Source of the DNA: Asanoa ferruginea
Lineage (GTDB): Bacteria > Actinomycetota > Actinomycetes > Mycobacteriales > Micromonosporaceae
Assembly (NCBI RefSeq): GCF_003387075.1
Contig: NZ_QUMQ01000001.1
Span: 3,906,001 to 3,970,000 of the forward strand
Reading direction: 5' to 3'
Length of the DNA stretch: 64,000 nt
The translations under genes and the position numbers were made by a program. Of this stretch, positions 1 through 8,686 are shown piece by piece (positions within the stretch are counted from its first letter, which is position 1; every line of letters begins with the position of its first letter). The notes beneath the pieces were generated by a model, which saw nothing but the letters and a program-made list of their open reading frames with translations, searched no databases and was not told where the DNA came from.

Positions 1-719
1 ACCTGGTCAAGCGGGTCCAGCCCGCCGCGGTGCTGCTGCCCTCCACGCAGGAGGGCAAGGAGATCGCCGGCCGGCTGGCCGTCAAGCTCGACAACGGCCT
101 GCTCACCGACGTGGTCGAGTTGACCGCCGACGGTGTCGCGACGCAGCCCGCGTTCGCCGGCCAGGTCGTCGTCAAGTCCCGGGTCACCCGGGGCATCCCG
201 CTGGCTACGATCCGCCCCAACTCGCTGACCCCGACCCCGGCGGCGGCGACGCCGCAGGTCGAGGCGCTGGAGGTCACCGTCGGCGACGCCGACAAGCTGG
301 CCAAGGTGGTCGACCGGGTGCTCGAGCAGAAGGGCTCCCGGCCGGAGCTGACCGAGGCGTCGGTCGTCGTCTCCGGTGGCCGCGGCGTCGGCAGCGGCGA
401 CAACTTCAAGCTCGTCGAAGAGCTCGCCGACCTGCTCGGCGGTGCCGTCGGCGCGTCCCGGGCGGCGGTCGACTCCGGCTTCTACCCGCACCAGTTCCAG
501 GTCGGTCAGACCGGCAAGACCGTGTCACCGCAGCTCTACGTGGCCCTGGGCATCTCCGGCGCGATCCAGCACCGGGCCGGCATGCAGACCAGCAAGACCA
601 TCGTCGCGGTCAACAAGGACCCCGAGGCGCCGATCTTCGAGCTCGCCGACTTCGGCATCGTCGGCGACCTCTTCAAGGTGGTTCCGCAGGCCGCCGAGGA
701 GATCCGCAAGCGCAAGTAG
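1..719 (+). CDS. etfA: Electron transfer flavoprotein alpha subunit, 5' truncated
   Basis: The C-terminal part of the ETF alpha subunit; the gene enters from the left edge with reading phase starting at base 3, so the N-terminal domain is missing. ETF is a cytoplasmic FAD/AMP heterodimer that carries electrons from acyl-CoA and related dehydrogenases to the quinone pool. The visible part holds the FAD-binding domain: the [14 protein letters not shown] segment, the SRAAVDSGF and [21 protein letters not shown] stretches that contact FAD in this family, and the [11 protein letters not shown] segment. It ends with the usual short basic tail. A perfect 15-bp hairpin follows the stop. The beta subunit is presumably upstream, outside the window. 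Confidence 0.95.
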   Translation, partial: LVKRVQPAAVLLPSTQEGKEIAGRLAVKLDNGLLTDVVELTADGVATQPAFAGQVVVKSRVTRGIPLATIRPNSLTPTPAAATPQVEALEVTVGDADKLAKVVDRVLEQKGSRPELTEASVVVSGGRGVGSGDNFKLVEELADLLGGAVGASRAAVDSGFYPHQFQVGQTGKTVSPQLYVALGISGAIQHRAGMQTSKTIVAVNKDPEAPIFELADFGIVGDLFKVVPQAAEEIRKRK

Positions 720-725
720 CCAGCC

Positions 726-759
726 CACCGCCCGGCCACGCCAACGTGGCCGGGCGGTG
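726..759 (+). terminator. Intrinsic-type terminator after etfA
   Basis: A perfect 15-bp inverted repeat (CACCGCCCGGCCACG and its complement) with a 4-nt loop, beginning 7 nt after the etfA stop. No T-tract follows, which is common for actinobacterial terminators. Confidence 0.75.
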
Positions 760-794
760 CGGGTGGTAAGGACCGCGCGGGGCTACGCTGAACC

Positions 795-1961
795 GTGATG
801 GCATACCTGGATCACGCCGCCACCACGCCGATGCTCGACGAGGCCATTGAGGCCTACGCCGCCACGGCTCGGGAGGTCGGTAACCCTTCGTCGTTGCACG
901 CCGCCGGGCGTTGCGCCCGCCGGCATGTCGAAGAGTCGCGGGAGCGGATCGCGGCCGCCCTCGGCGCCCGCCCGTCTGAGGTGATCTTCACGGGCGGCGG
1001 CACCGAAGCCGACAACCTGGCCGTCAAGGGCATCTTCTGGGCACGCCGGGCCGAGCAACCCGGCCGCATCCGGGTGATCGCCAGCTCGGTCGAACACCAC
1101 GCCGTCCTCGACTCGGTCGAGTGGCTGGTCCGCCACGAGGGCGCGACCGCCACCTGGCTGCCGGTCGACGAGGCGGGCCGGCTTAACCCGGCCACGCTGG
1201 CCGAGGCCCTCGACGACGACGTCGCCCTGGTCACCGCGATGTGGGCCAACAACGAGGTCGGCACGCTGCAACCCATCACCGACCTGGCCGCGATCGCGTC
1301 CGGCCGGCGGGTCCCGTTCCACACCGACGCGGTGCAGGCGGTCGGCCAGGTGCCGGTCGACTTCGCCGCCAGCGGTGCGGCCGCGCTCACCGTCACCGGC
1401 CACAAGCTGGGCGGCCCGGTCGGCGTCGGCGCCCTGCTGCTCGGCCGCGACGTCGCCTGCACACCGCTGCTGCACGGCGGCGGCCAGGAGCGCGACGTGC
1501 GGTCCGGCACCCTCGACGCGCCCGGCATCGTCGCGTTCGCGGTCGCCGTCGAACACGCGGCCAAGACCCAGCGCGAATACGCCGCCCGCGTCAGCGCCCT
1601 CCGCGACCAACTGGCCGCCGGCGTCCGCCAGGTGGTGCCGGATGTGATCTACAACGGCGACCCGGTCGACCGGCTGCCGAGCAACGCGCACTTCTCCTTC
1701 CCCGGCTGCGAGGGCGACGCGCTGCTGCTGCTCCTCGACGCCCAGGGCGTCGCCTGTTCGACCGGTTCGGCCTGCTCGGCCGGGGTGGCCCAGCCGTCGC
1801 ACGTGCTGATCGCGATGGGTGCCGACGACGACCGGGCCCGCTCGTCGCTGCGTTTCACGCTCGGCCACACCTCCACCCAGGCCGACGTCGACGCGCTGAT
1901 CGCGGCGCTGCCGGCCACGGTCGAGCGCGCCCGCCGGGCCGGGATGATCAAGTCACGTTGA
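795..1961 (+). CDS. Cysteine desulfurase (NifS/IscS family)
   Basis: PLP enzyme that removes sulfur from cysteine to form an enzyme persulfide. About 388 residues, normal for group I NifS/IscS proteins. It starts [10 protein letters not shown], has the GGTEADN segment near residue 70, the Schiff-base lysine in TGHKLGG near 204, and the catalytic cysteine in the STGSACSAG loop near 327. The start is GTG at 795 or the adjacent ATG at 798; neither has a strong Shine-Dalgarno. The next gene, 25 nt downstream, is mnmA, so the likely job is to supply sulfur for tRNA 2-thiouridine, as for the same gene pair in other actinobacteria. A role in Fe-S assembly is possible too. Confidence 0.93.
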   Translation: MMAYLDHAATTPMLDEAIEAYAATAREVGNPSSLHAAGRCARRHVEESRERIAAALGARPSEVIFTGGGTEADNLAVKGIFWARRAEQPGRIRVIASSVEHHAVLDSVEWLVRHEGATATWLPVDEAGRLNPATLAEALDDDVALVTAMWANNEVGTLQPITDLAAIASGRRVPFHTDAVQAVGQVPVDFAASGAAALTVTGHKLGGPVGVGALLLGRDVACTPLLHGGGQERDVRSGTLDAPGIVAFAVAVEHAAKTQREYAARVSALRDQLAAGVRQVVPDVIYNGDPVDRLPSNAHFSFPGCEGDALLLLLDAQGVACSTGSACSAGVAQPSHVLIAMGADDDRARSSLRFTLGHTSTQADVDALIAALPATVERARRAGMIKSR

Positions 1962-1986
1962 TAGCCCACCGCGTACCCTTGCTGCC

Positions 1987-3057
1987 GTGAGGGTTTTAGC
2001 AGCCATGTCCGGCGGGGTCGACTCCGCCGTCGCGGCCGCCCGGGCCGCGGAGGCCGGGCACGAGGTCACCGGTGTGCACCTGGCGCTGTCGCGCAACCCG
2101 CAGACCTACCGGTCCGGGGCGCGCGGGTGCTGCACGCTCGAAGACTCCCGTGACGCCCGGCGCGCCGCCGACGTGATCGGCATCCCGTTCTACGTGTGGG
2201 ACATGGCCGACCGGTTCCACGAAGACGTCGTCGACGACTTCGTCGCCGAATACGCCGCCGGCCGCACCCCCAACCCGTGCCTGCGCTGCAACGAGAAGAT
2301 CAAGTTCGCCGCGGTGCTCGACCGGGCGATCGCGCTCGGCTTCGACGCGGTGGTCACCGGCCACCACGCCCGCCTCGGCGCCGACGGGCTGCTGCGGCGC
2401 AGCGTCGACCTGGCCAAGGACCAGTCCTACGTGCTGGCCGTGCTGACCCGCGAGCAGCTCGACAAGTCGATGTTCCCGCTCGGCGACATCACCAAGGCCC
2501 AGGTGCGCGAGGAGGCGGCCGCCCGCGGCCTGTCGGTCGCGGCCAAGCCCGACTCGCACGACATCTGCTTCATCGCCGACGGCGATACCCGCGGCTTCCT
2601 GGCCGAGCGGCTGGGCGAGGAGCCGGGCGACATCGTCGACGCGCTGACCGGTGCGGTGGTCGGCTCGCACGCCGGCGCCTACTCCTACACGGTCGGCCAG
2701 CGGCGTGGCCTCAACATCGGCGTCCCGGCACCCGACGGCCGGCCGCGCTACGTGCTGTCGATCACGCCGGTGACCAACACGGTGACGGTCGGCCCGGCCG
2801 AGGCGCTCGAGGTGTCGACGGTGACCGGCGAGCGTCCGGTGTGGACCGGCGGCGCCCGCCCCGACGGCCCGATCGAGTGCGAGGTGCAGCTCCGGGCGCA
2901 CGGCACGCCACTGCCCGCCGTGGTCAGCCTGGCCGACGGGTCGCTCACGGCCGAGTTGCGCACGCCGGCCCGCGGGATCGCGCCGGGCCAGGCGGTCGTC
3001 GCCTACCGTCCGGACGCGGCCGGCGACATCGTGCTCGGCTCAGCCACCATCCGGTAG
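1987..3057 (+). CDS. mnmA: tRNA-specific 2-thiouridylase
   Basis: ATP-dependent enzyme that thiolates U34 in the wobble position of tRNA Lys, Glu and Gln. The N-terminus carries the PP-loop [11 protein letters not shown] (ATP pyrophosphatase). The two catalytic cysteines sit in [12 protein letters not shown] (Cys101) and [10 protein letters not shown] (Cys194), where the persulfide is received and the tRNA intermediate forms. Length 356 aa is normal. The GTG start lies 25 nt after the cysteine desulfurase stop, so the two are probably co-transcribed. Confidence 0.96.
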   Translation: MRVLAAMSGGVDSAVAAARAAEAGHEVTGVHLALSRNPQTYRSGARGCCTLEDSRDARRAADVIGIPFYVWDMADRFHEDVVDDFVAEYAAGRTPNPCLRCNEKIKFAAVLDRAIALGFDAVVTGHHARLGADGLLRRSVDLAKDQSYVLAVLTREQLDKSMFPLGDITKAQVREEAAARGLSVAAKPDSHDICFIADGDTRGFLAERLGEEPGDIVDALTGAVVGSHAGAYSYTVGQRRGLNIGVPAPDGRPRYVLSITPVTNTVTVGPAEALEVSTVTGERPVWTGGARPDGPIECEVQLRAHGTPLPAVVSLADGSLTAELRTPARGIAPGQAVVAYRPDAAGDIVLGSATIR

Positions 3058-3072
3058 GGCCGACCCCGGTCG

Positions 3073-3114
3073 ATCTTGGCCTGCCGCGCCGCCATCTTGG
3101 CGTGCCGCGCCGCC
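3073..3114. repeat. Two tandem 21-bp copies after mnmA
   Basis: Two adjacent 21-nt units beginning ATCTTGGC and ending TGCCGCGCCGCC, differing at one base, with a weaker third partial copy just beyond. They lie in the short gap between the converging mnmA and reductase genes. Function unknown. Confidence 0.7.
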
Positions 3115-3145
3115 CCACCATCTTGTGCGACGCGCCCGGCTGGCC

Positions 3146-4510
3146 TTAATCGCCCGCGAGGGCGAAGCGTTCTGCGTGCACCTGGCGCTTGGGGACGCCG
3201 GCGTCGCGGAGCGACTGCAGCACGGCCGAGGTCATCGCTGGCGGGCCGCAGACGTACACGTCGCGCTCTCTGATGTCGGGGACCAGTGCCATCAGGTTTT
3301 CCGGTGCGAACGGGATGTTGGGTGGCTGGCCCGCGCCGGTGCGGCCGGTCAGCAGGTGCAACGTCACGCCGCGGGTGTGCACGAAGTGCTCGAGCTCGCC
3401 GAGCAGCACCGCGTCGGCCGGGCCGGGCACCCGGTAGAGCACCGTGACCGGGCCGTCTAGCTCGCCGAGCAGCGACCGGATCGGGGTGATGCCGACCCCG
3501 CCGGCGATCAGCAGGGTCGCGTCGCGGGTGCGGTGCAGCGTGGTGAACGCGCCGTAGGGGCCCTCGACGAAGACCCGCGCGCCGACCGGCAGGTGGCGCA
3601 GCCCGGCGCTGGTCTTGCCGACCGCCCGTGCGGTCAGCCGCAGCGACTGGCCGTCGGGCGTCGACGAGATCGAGAACGGGTTGGCCTGCCACCAGCGCCC
3701 TGGGGTGAGGAAGCGCCAGATGAAGAACTGGCCGGCCCGCGCCTCCAGCCCGGCCAGGTCGTGCCCGGTCACGTAGACCGAGGTGACGGTGTCGGACTCG
3801 GGCACGACGGCGGCGACGCGCAGCTTGTGCCGGGCGTTGCGGAGCAGCGGTGTGACCACCCGGCCGTGCAGCAGGGCCACGATCGTCAGGCCCCAGAGCG
3901 CCCACCAGTAGGCCGTGGTCAGCGTGTTGGCCCGGAACGTGGTCCCCTCGTAGAGCTGGTGCAGGATCGCCAGCGTGACGGCCGCGTAGAGCAGCAGGTG
4001 GATGGCGTGCCAGACCTCGTAGGAGAGGCGGCGGCGGGCGAACCGCACCGACAGTGCCACCACGATCACGATCAGCGAGACGGCGAGCATGCCCAGCAAC
4101 GTCGGGAAGACGCCCAGGAACGTGTCGATCTGGGCGAGCACGGAGATGTCACTGAGTCGGGCGTACCCCGTCAGAATGAAGCTCGCGTGCAGCACGACCG
4201 CCCAGAACAGGGTGAACCCGGTCCACCGGTGCCAGGCGGTGAGCTTGTCGGCGCCGATCCAGGTGTCGAGCCACGGCAGGCGGGCGACCAGCAGGAGCTG
4301 GAGCATCATCAGCAGCGCGGCGTGCAGCGCGATGAACTTGGCGATGCCGATCAGGTCGTTTTTGGCCGGGTCGCCGGTGAAGAACAGGATCTCGACGATC
4401 ACCACGTTGAAGGCCAGCGCGCCCCACACCGTGTAGCGGGCAGCTTTTGCTCTCGAGGTGGCCCGGCCCGCGCGGGCCGTCGGCGCCGCGGTCGCGTCGG
4501 CAGCGGTCAT
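3146..4510 (-). CDS. Ferric reductase-like membrane flavohaem oxidoreductase
   Basis: An integral membrane electron-transfer protein resembling ferric reductase/NADPH oxidase. The N-terminal half has about six membrane helices with histidines suited to two haems (AWHRWTGFTLFWAVVLHASF; WHAIHLLLYAAVTLAILHQL). The C-terminal half is a ferredoxin-NADP reductase module: FAD site around NPFSISSTP, nucleotide site AGGVGITPIRSLL, and the terminal VYVCGPPAM. I chose ATG 4510 because AGGAGAG lies 7 nt upstream; a longer frame to 4543 lacks this. It converges with mnmA and is divergent from the FkbM gene. Substrate (ferric iron, oxygen or other) cannot be told from sequence. Confidence 0.88.
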   Translation of the reverse strand: MTAADATAAPTARAGRATSRAKAARYTVWGALAFNVVIVEILFFTGDPAKNDLIGIAKFIALHAALLMMLQLLLVARLPWLDTWIGADKLTAWHRWTGFTLFWAVVLHASFILTGYARLSDISVLAQIDTFLGVFPTLLGMLAVSLIVIVVALSVRFARRRLSYEVWHAIHLLLYAAVTLAILHQLYEGTTFRANTLTTAYWWALWGLTIVALLHGRVVTPLLRNARHKLRVAAVVPESDTVTSVYVTGHDLAGLEARAGQFFIWRFLTPGRWWQANPFSISSTPDGQSLRLTARAVGKTSAGLRHLPVGARVFVEGPYGAFTTLHRTRDATLLIAGGVGITPIRSLLGELDGPVTVLYRVPGPADAVLLGELEHFVHTRGVTLHLLTGRTGAGQPPNIPFAPENLMALVPDIRERDVYVCGPPAMTSAVLQSLRDAGVPKRQVHAERFALAGD

Positions 4511-4589
4511 CAGCGCTCTCCTGTCCCGGATGGTGCTCCTCAATGTGACTACGGGGTTCCGGCGAGAGTAGTTCAGCTAGGGTCGCAGG

Positions 4590-5333
4590 ATGCTCACCCG
4601 CGCGTGGGGAATCGCCCGATCGTTGGTTATCTATCACGGTCAGCCCGGCCGGCACCGCCGGCTGGTCCGCTTCTACGGCCAGTTCCTCGGCCCTGACGAC
4701 GTCGCGTTCGACATCGGCGCCCACGTCGGCAGCCGGGTGCGGGCCTGGCGGGCGCTCGGCGCCCGGGTCGTCGCCGTCGAGCCGCAGCCCGACTGCCTGC
4801 GGGTGCTGCGCACGTTCTTCGGCCGCGACGCGAAGGTGACGATCCTGCCGGTGGCGATCGGAGCCAAGCCCGGCACGGCCCACCTGGCGCTGTCGACGGC
4901 GACGCCGACGGTCTCCACGCTGTCGACCGAGTGGATCGACACGGTGTCGACCGACCGCAGCTTCGCCAAGGTGCGCTGGGACCGCCGGGTGGAGGTGCCC
5001 GTGACCACCCTCGACGAGCTGGTCAAGGAGCACGGCGAGCCGGCATTCTGCAAGATTGACGTCGAGGGCTTCGAGGCCGAGGTGCTGGCCGGGCTGTCCC
5101 GGCCGGTGCGGGCGCTGAGCTTCGAATACCTGCCGATGGCGCACGACGCCGGGCTGGCGGTGCTGGGGCAGGTCGAGTCGCTCGGAGACTACGAATACAA
5201 CTACTCGCCGGTCGAGACCATGCGGTGGGCCCGCTCCTCGTGGATGAGTGCGGCCGAGTTGGTCGCCCTCTTCGGCGAGATCCGGCCGACGGGCAGATCC
5301 GGCGACGTGTACGCCCGGCTTCGTTCATCGTGA
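4590..5333 (+). CDS. FkbM family methyltransferase
   Basis: SAM-dependent methyltransferase of the FkbM type, 247 aa. Motif I is visible as AFDIGAHVGSRVRAW near residue 35, followed by the acidic motif VVAVEPQPDCLRVL and the family-typical KIDVEGFEAEVLAGL near 155. FkbM proteins O-methylate sugars, polyketides or small molecules; the substrate here is unknown because no biosynthetic neighbours are present. It converges with the MerR/cysteine-peptide pair, with a hairpin between them. Confidence 0.85.
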   Translation: MLTRAWGIARSLVIYHGQPGRHRRLVRFYGQFLGPDDVAFDIGAHVGSRVRAWRALGARVVAVEPQPDCLRVLRTFFGRDAKVTILPVAIGAKPGTAHLALSTATPTVSTLSTEWIDTVSTDRSFAKVRWDRRVEVPVTTLDELVKEHGEPAFCKIDVEGFEAEVLAGLSRPVRALSFEYLPMAHDAGLAVLGQVESLGDYEYNYSPVETMRWARSSWMSAAELVALFGEIRPTGRSGDVYARLRSS

Positions 5334-5340
5334 TCATCGC

Positions 5341-5365
5341 TGTCCGCCGGCGCGCTCGGCGGGCA
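5341..5365. terminator. Bidirectional terminator between FkbM gene and merR operon
   Basis: A 9-bp stem (one G-T wobble) with a 7-nt loop, TGTCCGCCG paired with CGGCGGGCA. It lies 7 nt after the FkbM stop and 11 nt after the cysteine-peptide stop on the other strand, so it could end both transcripts. Confidence 0.6.
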
Positions 5366-5376
5366 GCTCGGTGCCT

Positions 5377-5418
5377 CTAGTAGCCGCACTCGCAGCCGCA
5401 TCCGCAGCATCCGCTCAT
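5377..5418 (-). CDS. 13-residue Cys-rich peptide coupled to merR
   Basis: A tiny reading frame reading MSGCCGCGCECGY and then TAG: five cysteines in 13 residues, in CC-x-C-x-C-x-C spacing. Its ATG overlaps the TGA of merR as ATGA, and GGAGGTGATC, a full 10-nt match to the 16S anti-Shine-Dalgarno, lies inside the last merR codons with 9 nt to the ATG. A perfect ribosome site at this spacing argues for real translation. It would be made from the same metal-controlled mRNA as the regulator. I infer a metal-binding micropeptide (metallothionein-like in composition) that buffers or presents the metal sensed by MerR. I do not know a named family for it. Confidence 0.7.
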   Translation of the reverse strand: MSGCCGCGCECGY

Positions 5419-5840
5419 CGTCGATCACCTCCCTGGTCCTTGTTTTCGTCGCTTCCTGGCGGGCACCAGGTGCCTGGCACGGGCGGTGGGCAGTCCTGTG
5501 CCGGCAGCGCCTCGATCATCCGCACCATCTCGGCCCGCAGCGCGGTCAGCCGCGCCAGCTCCGTGTCGAGCTCGTCGAGGCGCCGTTTGAGCAGCTCCTC
5601 GGCGGGCTCGCAGGGGCACACCCCGGTGTCCCGCACGGCCAGCAACTCGCCGATGTCGCGTAGCCGCAGCCCGAGCCGCTGCCCGCCCTGGATGAACCGC
5701 ACCCGATCGGCGGCGCTCGCGTCGTACGCCCGGTATCCGCTCGCCGTTCGCGGTGGCGGCCGCAGCAACCCGACCCGTTCGTAGTATCGGACCGTATCCG
5801 CGGAAATCCCCGCGACCTGCGCCAACTCGGCAACTCGCAT
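5415..5840 (-). CDS. MerR family heavy-metal-responsive regulator
   Basis: A 141-aa MerR activator. Residues 1-70 form the winged helix-turn-helix (VAELAQVAGISADTVRYYERVGLL; GYRAYD). Next come the long dimerisation helix and a C-terminal metal loop. Cysteines are Cys75 and Cys77 at the start of the long helix and Cys117-x8-Cys126-Pro in the loop. In MerR and ZntR a helix cysteine plus a C-x8-C loop binds divalent metal, whereas CueR has serine at the helix position, so Zn, Cd, Pb or Hg is more likely than Cu(I). ATG 5840 sits 7 nt after the predicted -10 box, so the mRNA is probably leaderless. Its stop overlaps the start of the Cys-rich peptide gene. Confidence 0.9.
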   Translation of the reverse strand: MRVAELAQVAGISADTVRYYERVGLLRPPPRTASGYRAYDASAADRVRFIQGGQRLGLRLRDIGELLAVRDTGVCPCEPAEELLKRRLDELDTELARLTALRAEMVRMIEALPAQDCPPPVPGTWCPPGSDENKDQGGDRR

Positions 5841-5847
5841 ACCAGCC

Positions 5848-5879
5848 ACGGTAAACCTTGGAGCCAGCTCCAAAGTCAA
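5848..5879 (-). promoter_or_regulatory. MerR-type stretched promoter and operator
   Basis: On the minus strand TTGACT (5879-5874) and TACCGT (5853-5848) are separated by 20 nt, longer than normal, as in MerR-controlled promoters. The spacer holds a perfect 7-bp inverted repeat TTGGAGC-TG-GCTCCAA. The layout closely parallels the ZntR operator of E. coli as I remember it. It drives merR and the overlapping peptide gene; the divergent reductase-like gene starts 50 nt away and may also be affected. Confidence 0.85.
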
Positions 5880-5928
5880 GTCCGGATCGCGACGACGGCT
5901 CCGACGTAACGGGTGAGGAGGTTTCGTG

Positions 5929-6573
5929 ATGGCAAAGGTGATCGTGGACCTGTCCGTGTCACTAGACGGCTTCGTGGCCGGCGCCGGCGACGGCCCCGCC
6001 AACCCACTGGGCGACGGCGGCGAGGCCCTGTTCGCGTGGTATTTCGACGGCGAAACACCGATCCGGGCGTACGAGGAGGCGGCGGCGCGGGGCGTGCCGG
6101 TCCCGCCGTTCCGGCTGTCGGCAGTTAGCGCCGAGGTGTTCAGCCAACTCGTGGAGACGGGCGGCGCGGTGGTAACCGGGCGTCGGACGTATGACATCGC
6201 CAACGCCTGGGGCGGCAACGGCCCGGTGCCCGGCCTGCCGGTATTCGTGCTCACCCACGAGGCCCCGGCGACGGTGCCGGCGGGCGAGAGTCGCTACACG
6301 TTCGTCACGGACGGCATCGAAAGCGCGATCGCCCAGGCACGGTCGGCCGCGGGCGACGGTTACGTGAGCCTGATGGGCGCGGCCGCGGCTCAGCAATGCC
6401 TGCGATTGGGTCTGCTTGACGAGATCCAACTCCACGTGGTGCCGGTCCTGCTCGGCTCCGGCGTCCGCCTGTTCGACCACCTGGGCCCGGCACCGGTCCC
6501 CCTGCGCAAGCTCCGCGCGGTGGACGCCCCTGGCGTGACCCACCTGCGCTACGCGGTTGGTCCGCTAGGTTGA
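5929..6573 (+). CDS. Dihydrofolate reductase/RibD C-terminal domain family protein
   Basis: A 214-aa protein of the RibD C-terminal (DHFR-like) superfamily, common in actinobacteria as YyaP/YwjB-like NADPH reductases of unknown substrate. Seen: VIVDLSVSLDGFVAG at the N-terminus, VVTGRRTYDIANAWGG in the middle, and LHVVPVLLGSGVRLFDHL toward the C-terminus. ATG 5929 is chosen over GTG 5926 because GAGGAGG lies 7 nt upstream of it. It is divergent from merR and just before the SCO6745-like gene. Confidence 0.85.
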   Translation: MAKVIVDLSVSLDGFVAGAGDGPANPLGDGGEALFAWYFDGETPIRAYEEAAARGVPVPPFRLSAVSAEVFSQLVETGGAVVTGRRTYDIANAWGGNGPVPGLPVFVLTHEAPATVPAGESRYTFVTDGIESAIAQARSAAGDGYVSLMGAAAAQQCLRLGLLDEIQLHVVPVLLGSGVRLFDHLGPAPVPLRKLRAVDAPGVTHLRYAVGPLG

Positions 6574-6578
6574 CCCGT

Positions 6579-7442
6579 ATGGATTCGCTGCCGCGCACCA
6601 TGTGGACCCTGTTCGAGCCGATCCACGCGGTCACCTATTTCACGCCGCAGGCCCGCGAGGCGTTCGAGGCGGTCAACCTGCGCGGCTTCTGGCGGGGCTA
6701 CTTCGCCGGCCGGGCCGCGCCGCTGGGCGCGGTCGGCCCGGCCCCGGTGACCGCGCTGTTCTTCGGCTTCGCGCCGAGCATGGTGACCCGGGCACTGCCC
6801 GACGTGTGGTCGCGGGCCACCCCCGACGAGTCCCTGGCGGCCCGGCTGTCCGGCGCCCGCGCCTCGCTGGCGCCGCTGCTCGACGGCGCCGGCCCAGTCG
6901 ACGAGGCCGCTGACCTGCTGCGCGAAGCGGCGATGTCGGTGTCGTCGACCGGCCGCGCCCTCGCGGCCGCGAACGCCGCCCTGCCGTGGCCGGAAGACCC
7001 ACTGGGCGTGCTCTGGCACGCGGCCACGATCCTGCGCGAACACCGCGGCGACGGCCACGTGGCCGCCCTGCTGGTGGCCGGACTCAGCGGCGCGGAGACG
7101 GTGGTCTGGCGGGCCTCGGTCGACCAGCGCCGCTCTTATCTCCAGCCCGCCCGGGGTTGGACCGACGAGGAGTGGACCGCCGCCGCGTCGCGGTTGCGGT
7201 CGCGGGGTTGGCTCGACGACGACGGTGCGACGAAGGCGGCGCTGGAGGCCCGCGACCAGATCGAGGAGACCACCGACCGGCTGGCCGCCGGGCCGTGGGT
7301 CGCGCTGGGTTCGGAGCGCACTGGCCGGCTCCGCGAGGTGCTCCTCCCGCTGGCGGCGCGCGCCCGCGCGGCGCTGCCGGCGGAAACTCCGATCGGCCTG
7401 CCGCCCCTGGCGGCCGCGGAGCCATCGGTCCTCGCAGACTAG
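6579..7442 (+). CDS. SCO6745 family protein (putative winged-helix fold)
   Basis: A 287-aa protein of the actinobacterial family I recognise as SCO6745/SalK-like, from the TLFEPIHAVTYFTPQA opening and the ALFFGFAPSMVTRALPDVW segment. It is largely helical. Proteins of this family are annotated as helix-turn-helix proteins but their role is unknown. ATG 6579 starts 6 nt after the previous stop; a TTG at 6570 overlapping that stop as TTGA is an alternative. It is followed by a long low-complexity tract rather than a clear terminator. Confidence 0.75.
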   Translation: MDSLPRTMWTLFEPIHAVTYFTPQAREAFEAVNLRGFWRGYFAGRAAPLGAVGPAPVTALFFGFAPSMVTRALPDVWSRATPDESLAARLSGARASLAPLLDGAGPVDEAADLLREAAMSVSSTGRALAAANAALPWPEDPLGVLWHAATILREHRGDGHVAALLVAGLSGAETVVWRASVDQRRSYLQPARGWTDEEWTAAASRLRSRGWLDDDGATKAALEARDQIEETTDRLAAGPWVALGSERTGRLREVLLPLAARARAALPAETPIGLPPLAAAEPSVLAD

Positions 7443-8234
7443 AGGCGGGTTGCCGGCGCGCCGAATGCCCGGCAGCGCGGCCACGGTCGCGACGGCGACG
7501 ACCGCGACGCCACGGCCACACCCAGGACGCTGCAGGCCACGACCGCGACGGCATGCCTACAACGGCCACGGCCAGGACGGCGACGCCCGCGGCGGCCGCG
7601 CCCGCGGCGGCCGCGCCCGCGGCGGCCGCGCCCGCGGCGGCCGCGCCCGCGACGGGAACGACCGTGGCGGCGACGACCGCGACGGCCGCGCCCGCGACGG
7701 GAACGACCGCGACGGCCACGCCCGCGACGAGAACGACCGCGGCGGCAACGACCGCGACGGCGACGGGCACGACGGCCGCTCCCAGGACGGGAACGACCGC
7801 GGCGGCGACGGCCGCGACGGCCCGACGGCCGTGACGGCTGCGGCGCCCGCCCCCGCGACGGCCGCGCCCAGGACGGGAACGACCGCGGCGGCGACGGCCG
7901 CGACGGCCCGACGGCCGTGACGGCCGCGACGGCCGGACGGCCGTGACGGCTGCGGCGCCCGCCGCCGCGACGGCCGCGCCGACGGCCGCGTCATCGTCGG
8001 CGTCGGCCTCAGCAGCGGGACCGGCTTCGCGACGTGCTGCGTGTGCCGCGGGCCGAAGCCGCGTGTGAGGCGCGAGACAGCAACCGCGGGCATGAAACCC
8101 CTGGTCGCGGAGGTTTCCGAAGTGGGCACCGCGGATGGTCGCGGAACCCGACGAGCCGTCCCGGGGACTCCCGCCTCGACCCGCCTCAAGCACCATGTGC
8201 GCCACGTGGGGGTGGCGCCAAGGAGGGGTCAGTC
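7443..8234. repeat. GC-rich low-complexity tract without a credible gene
   Basis: About 790 bases with no convincing coding sequence. Four perfect copies of the 15-mer GCCCGCGGCGGCCGC run from 7585 to 7644, followed by degenerate GACGGGAACGACCGC-like units. A 58-nt block at 7781-7838 recurs exactly at 7867-7924, and its end recurs a third time near 7935-7964. Long open frames here (Ala/Thr/Pro- or Arg/Gly/Asp-rich depending on frame) are compositional and lack ribosome sites. The last part (about 8000-8220) is ordinary sequence and must hold the promoter of the next gene; I see no clear -10/-35 pair. Confidence 0.7.
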
Positions 8235-8630
8235 ATGAAACTCACGCCGCGCTTTAGTTTGGACCTGCTCTACCTCGTCGGTGGTGTCTTCCTGTTGGTG
8301 GCCGCGATGACCTTCACGTCGGCGACCGCCGGTTGGCTCGCCTTCGGCGTGGCCGCGGCCCTGACCGCCGTCGCGGGGTTCACCGCCATCCGCACCACCC
8401 AGACCGCCGTCAAGGTTGGTCATGGGCTGGTCGCCCTGGCCGGGCTCTGGACCCTGGTCGCCGCCCTGACCTTCACCGGCGCGACCCAGACCTGGCTGGT
8501 CTTCGCCAACGCGGCCCTGCTGGGCGTGCTGGCGATCGCCGACCTGGTCGGCCACGAGGTGACCACCGAGCGGGTGGTACACGAGCTGGTGGTCAAGAAC
8601 GCACCTCAGAGCCACGAGCTAGCGGCCTGA
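8235..8630 (+). CDS. Small four-helix membrane protein with internal duplication
   Basis: A 131-aa hydrophobic protein with about four membrane helices. Residues 23-42 and 76-95 share the pattern AAxTFTxATxxWLxFxxAAL, so the protein looks like a duplicated two-helix unit, similar in style to SPW-repeat proteins. ATG 8235 has AGGAGGGG 6 nt upstream; reading frames that extend upstream into the repeat tract have no such support. A 12-bp terminator follows. Function unknown. Confidence 0.75.
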   Translation: MKLTPRFSLDLLYLVGGVFLLVAAMTFTSATAGWLAFGVAAALTAVAGFTAIRTTQTAVKVGHGLVALAGLWTLVAALTFTGATQTWLVFANAALLGVLAIADLVGHEVTTERVVHELVVKNAPQSHELAA

Positions 8631-8649
8631 TCCGCGCGCACTAAACACA

Positions 8650-8677
8650 AGGTGGCGGGCCTCCGGGCCCGCCACCT
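8650..8677. terminator. Bidirectional terminator between converging genes
   Basis: A perfect 12-bp stem, AGGTGGCGGGCC with its complement, around a TCCG tetraloop. It lies between the converging small membrane protein gene and the GGDEF-EAL gene. Confidence 0.8.
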
Positions 8678-8686
8678 CCGCATAGG

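Noticed and set aside
5929-6573. DHFR-like gene as part of the metal-response operon
   Set aside because: It is divergent with its own ribosome site, and the family has no known metal link; shared control is possible but not shown.
7084-8205. Long minus-strand frame across the repeat tract and the SCO6745-like gene
   Set aside because: It overlaps a well-supported plus-strand gene, is compositionally biased and has no ribosome site.
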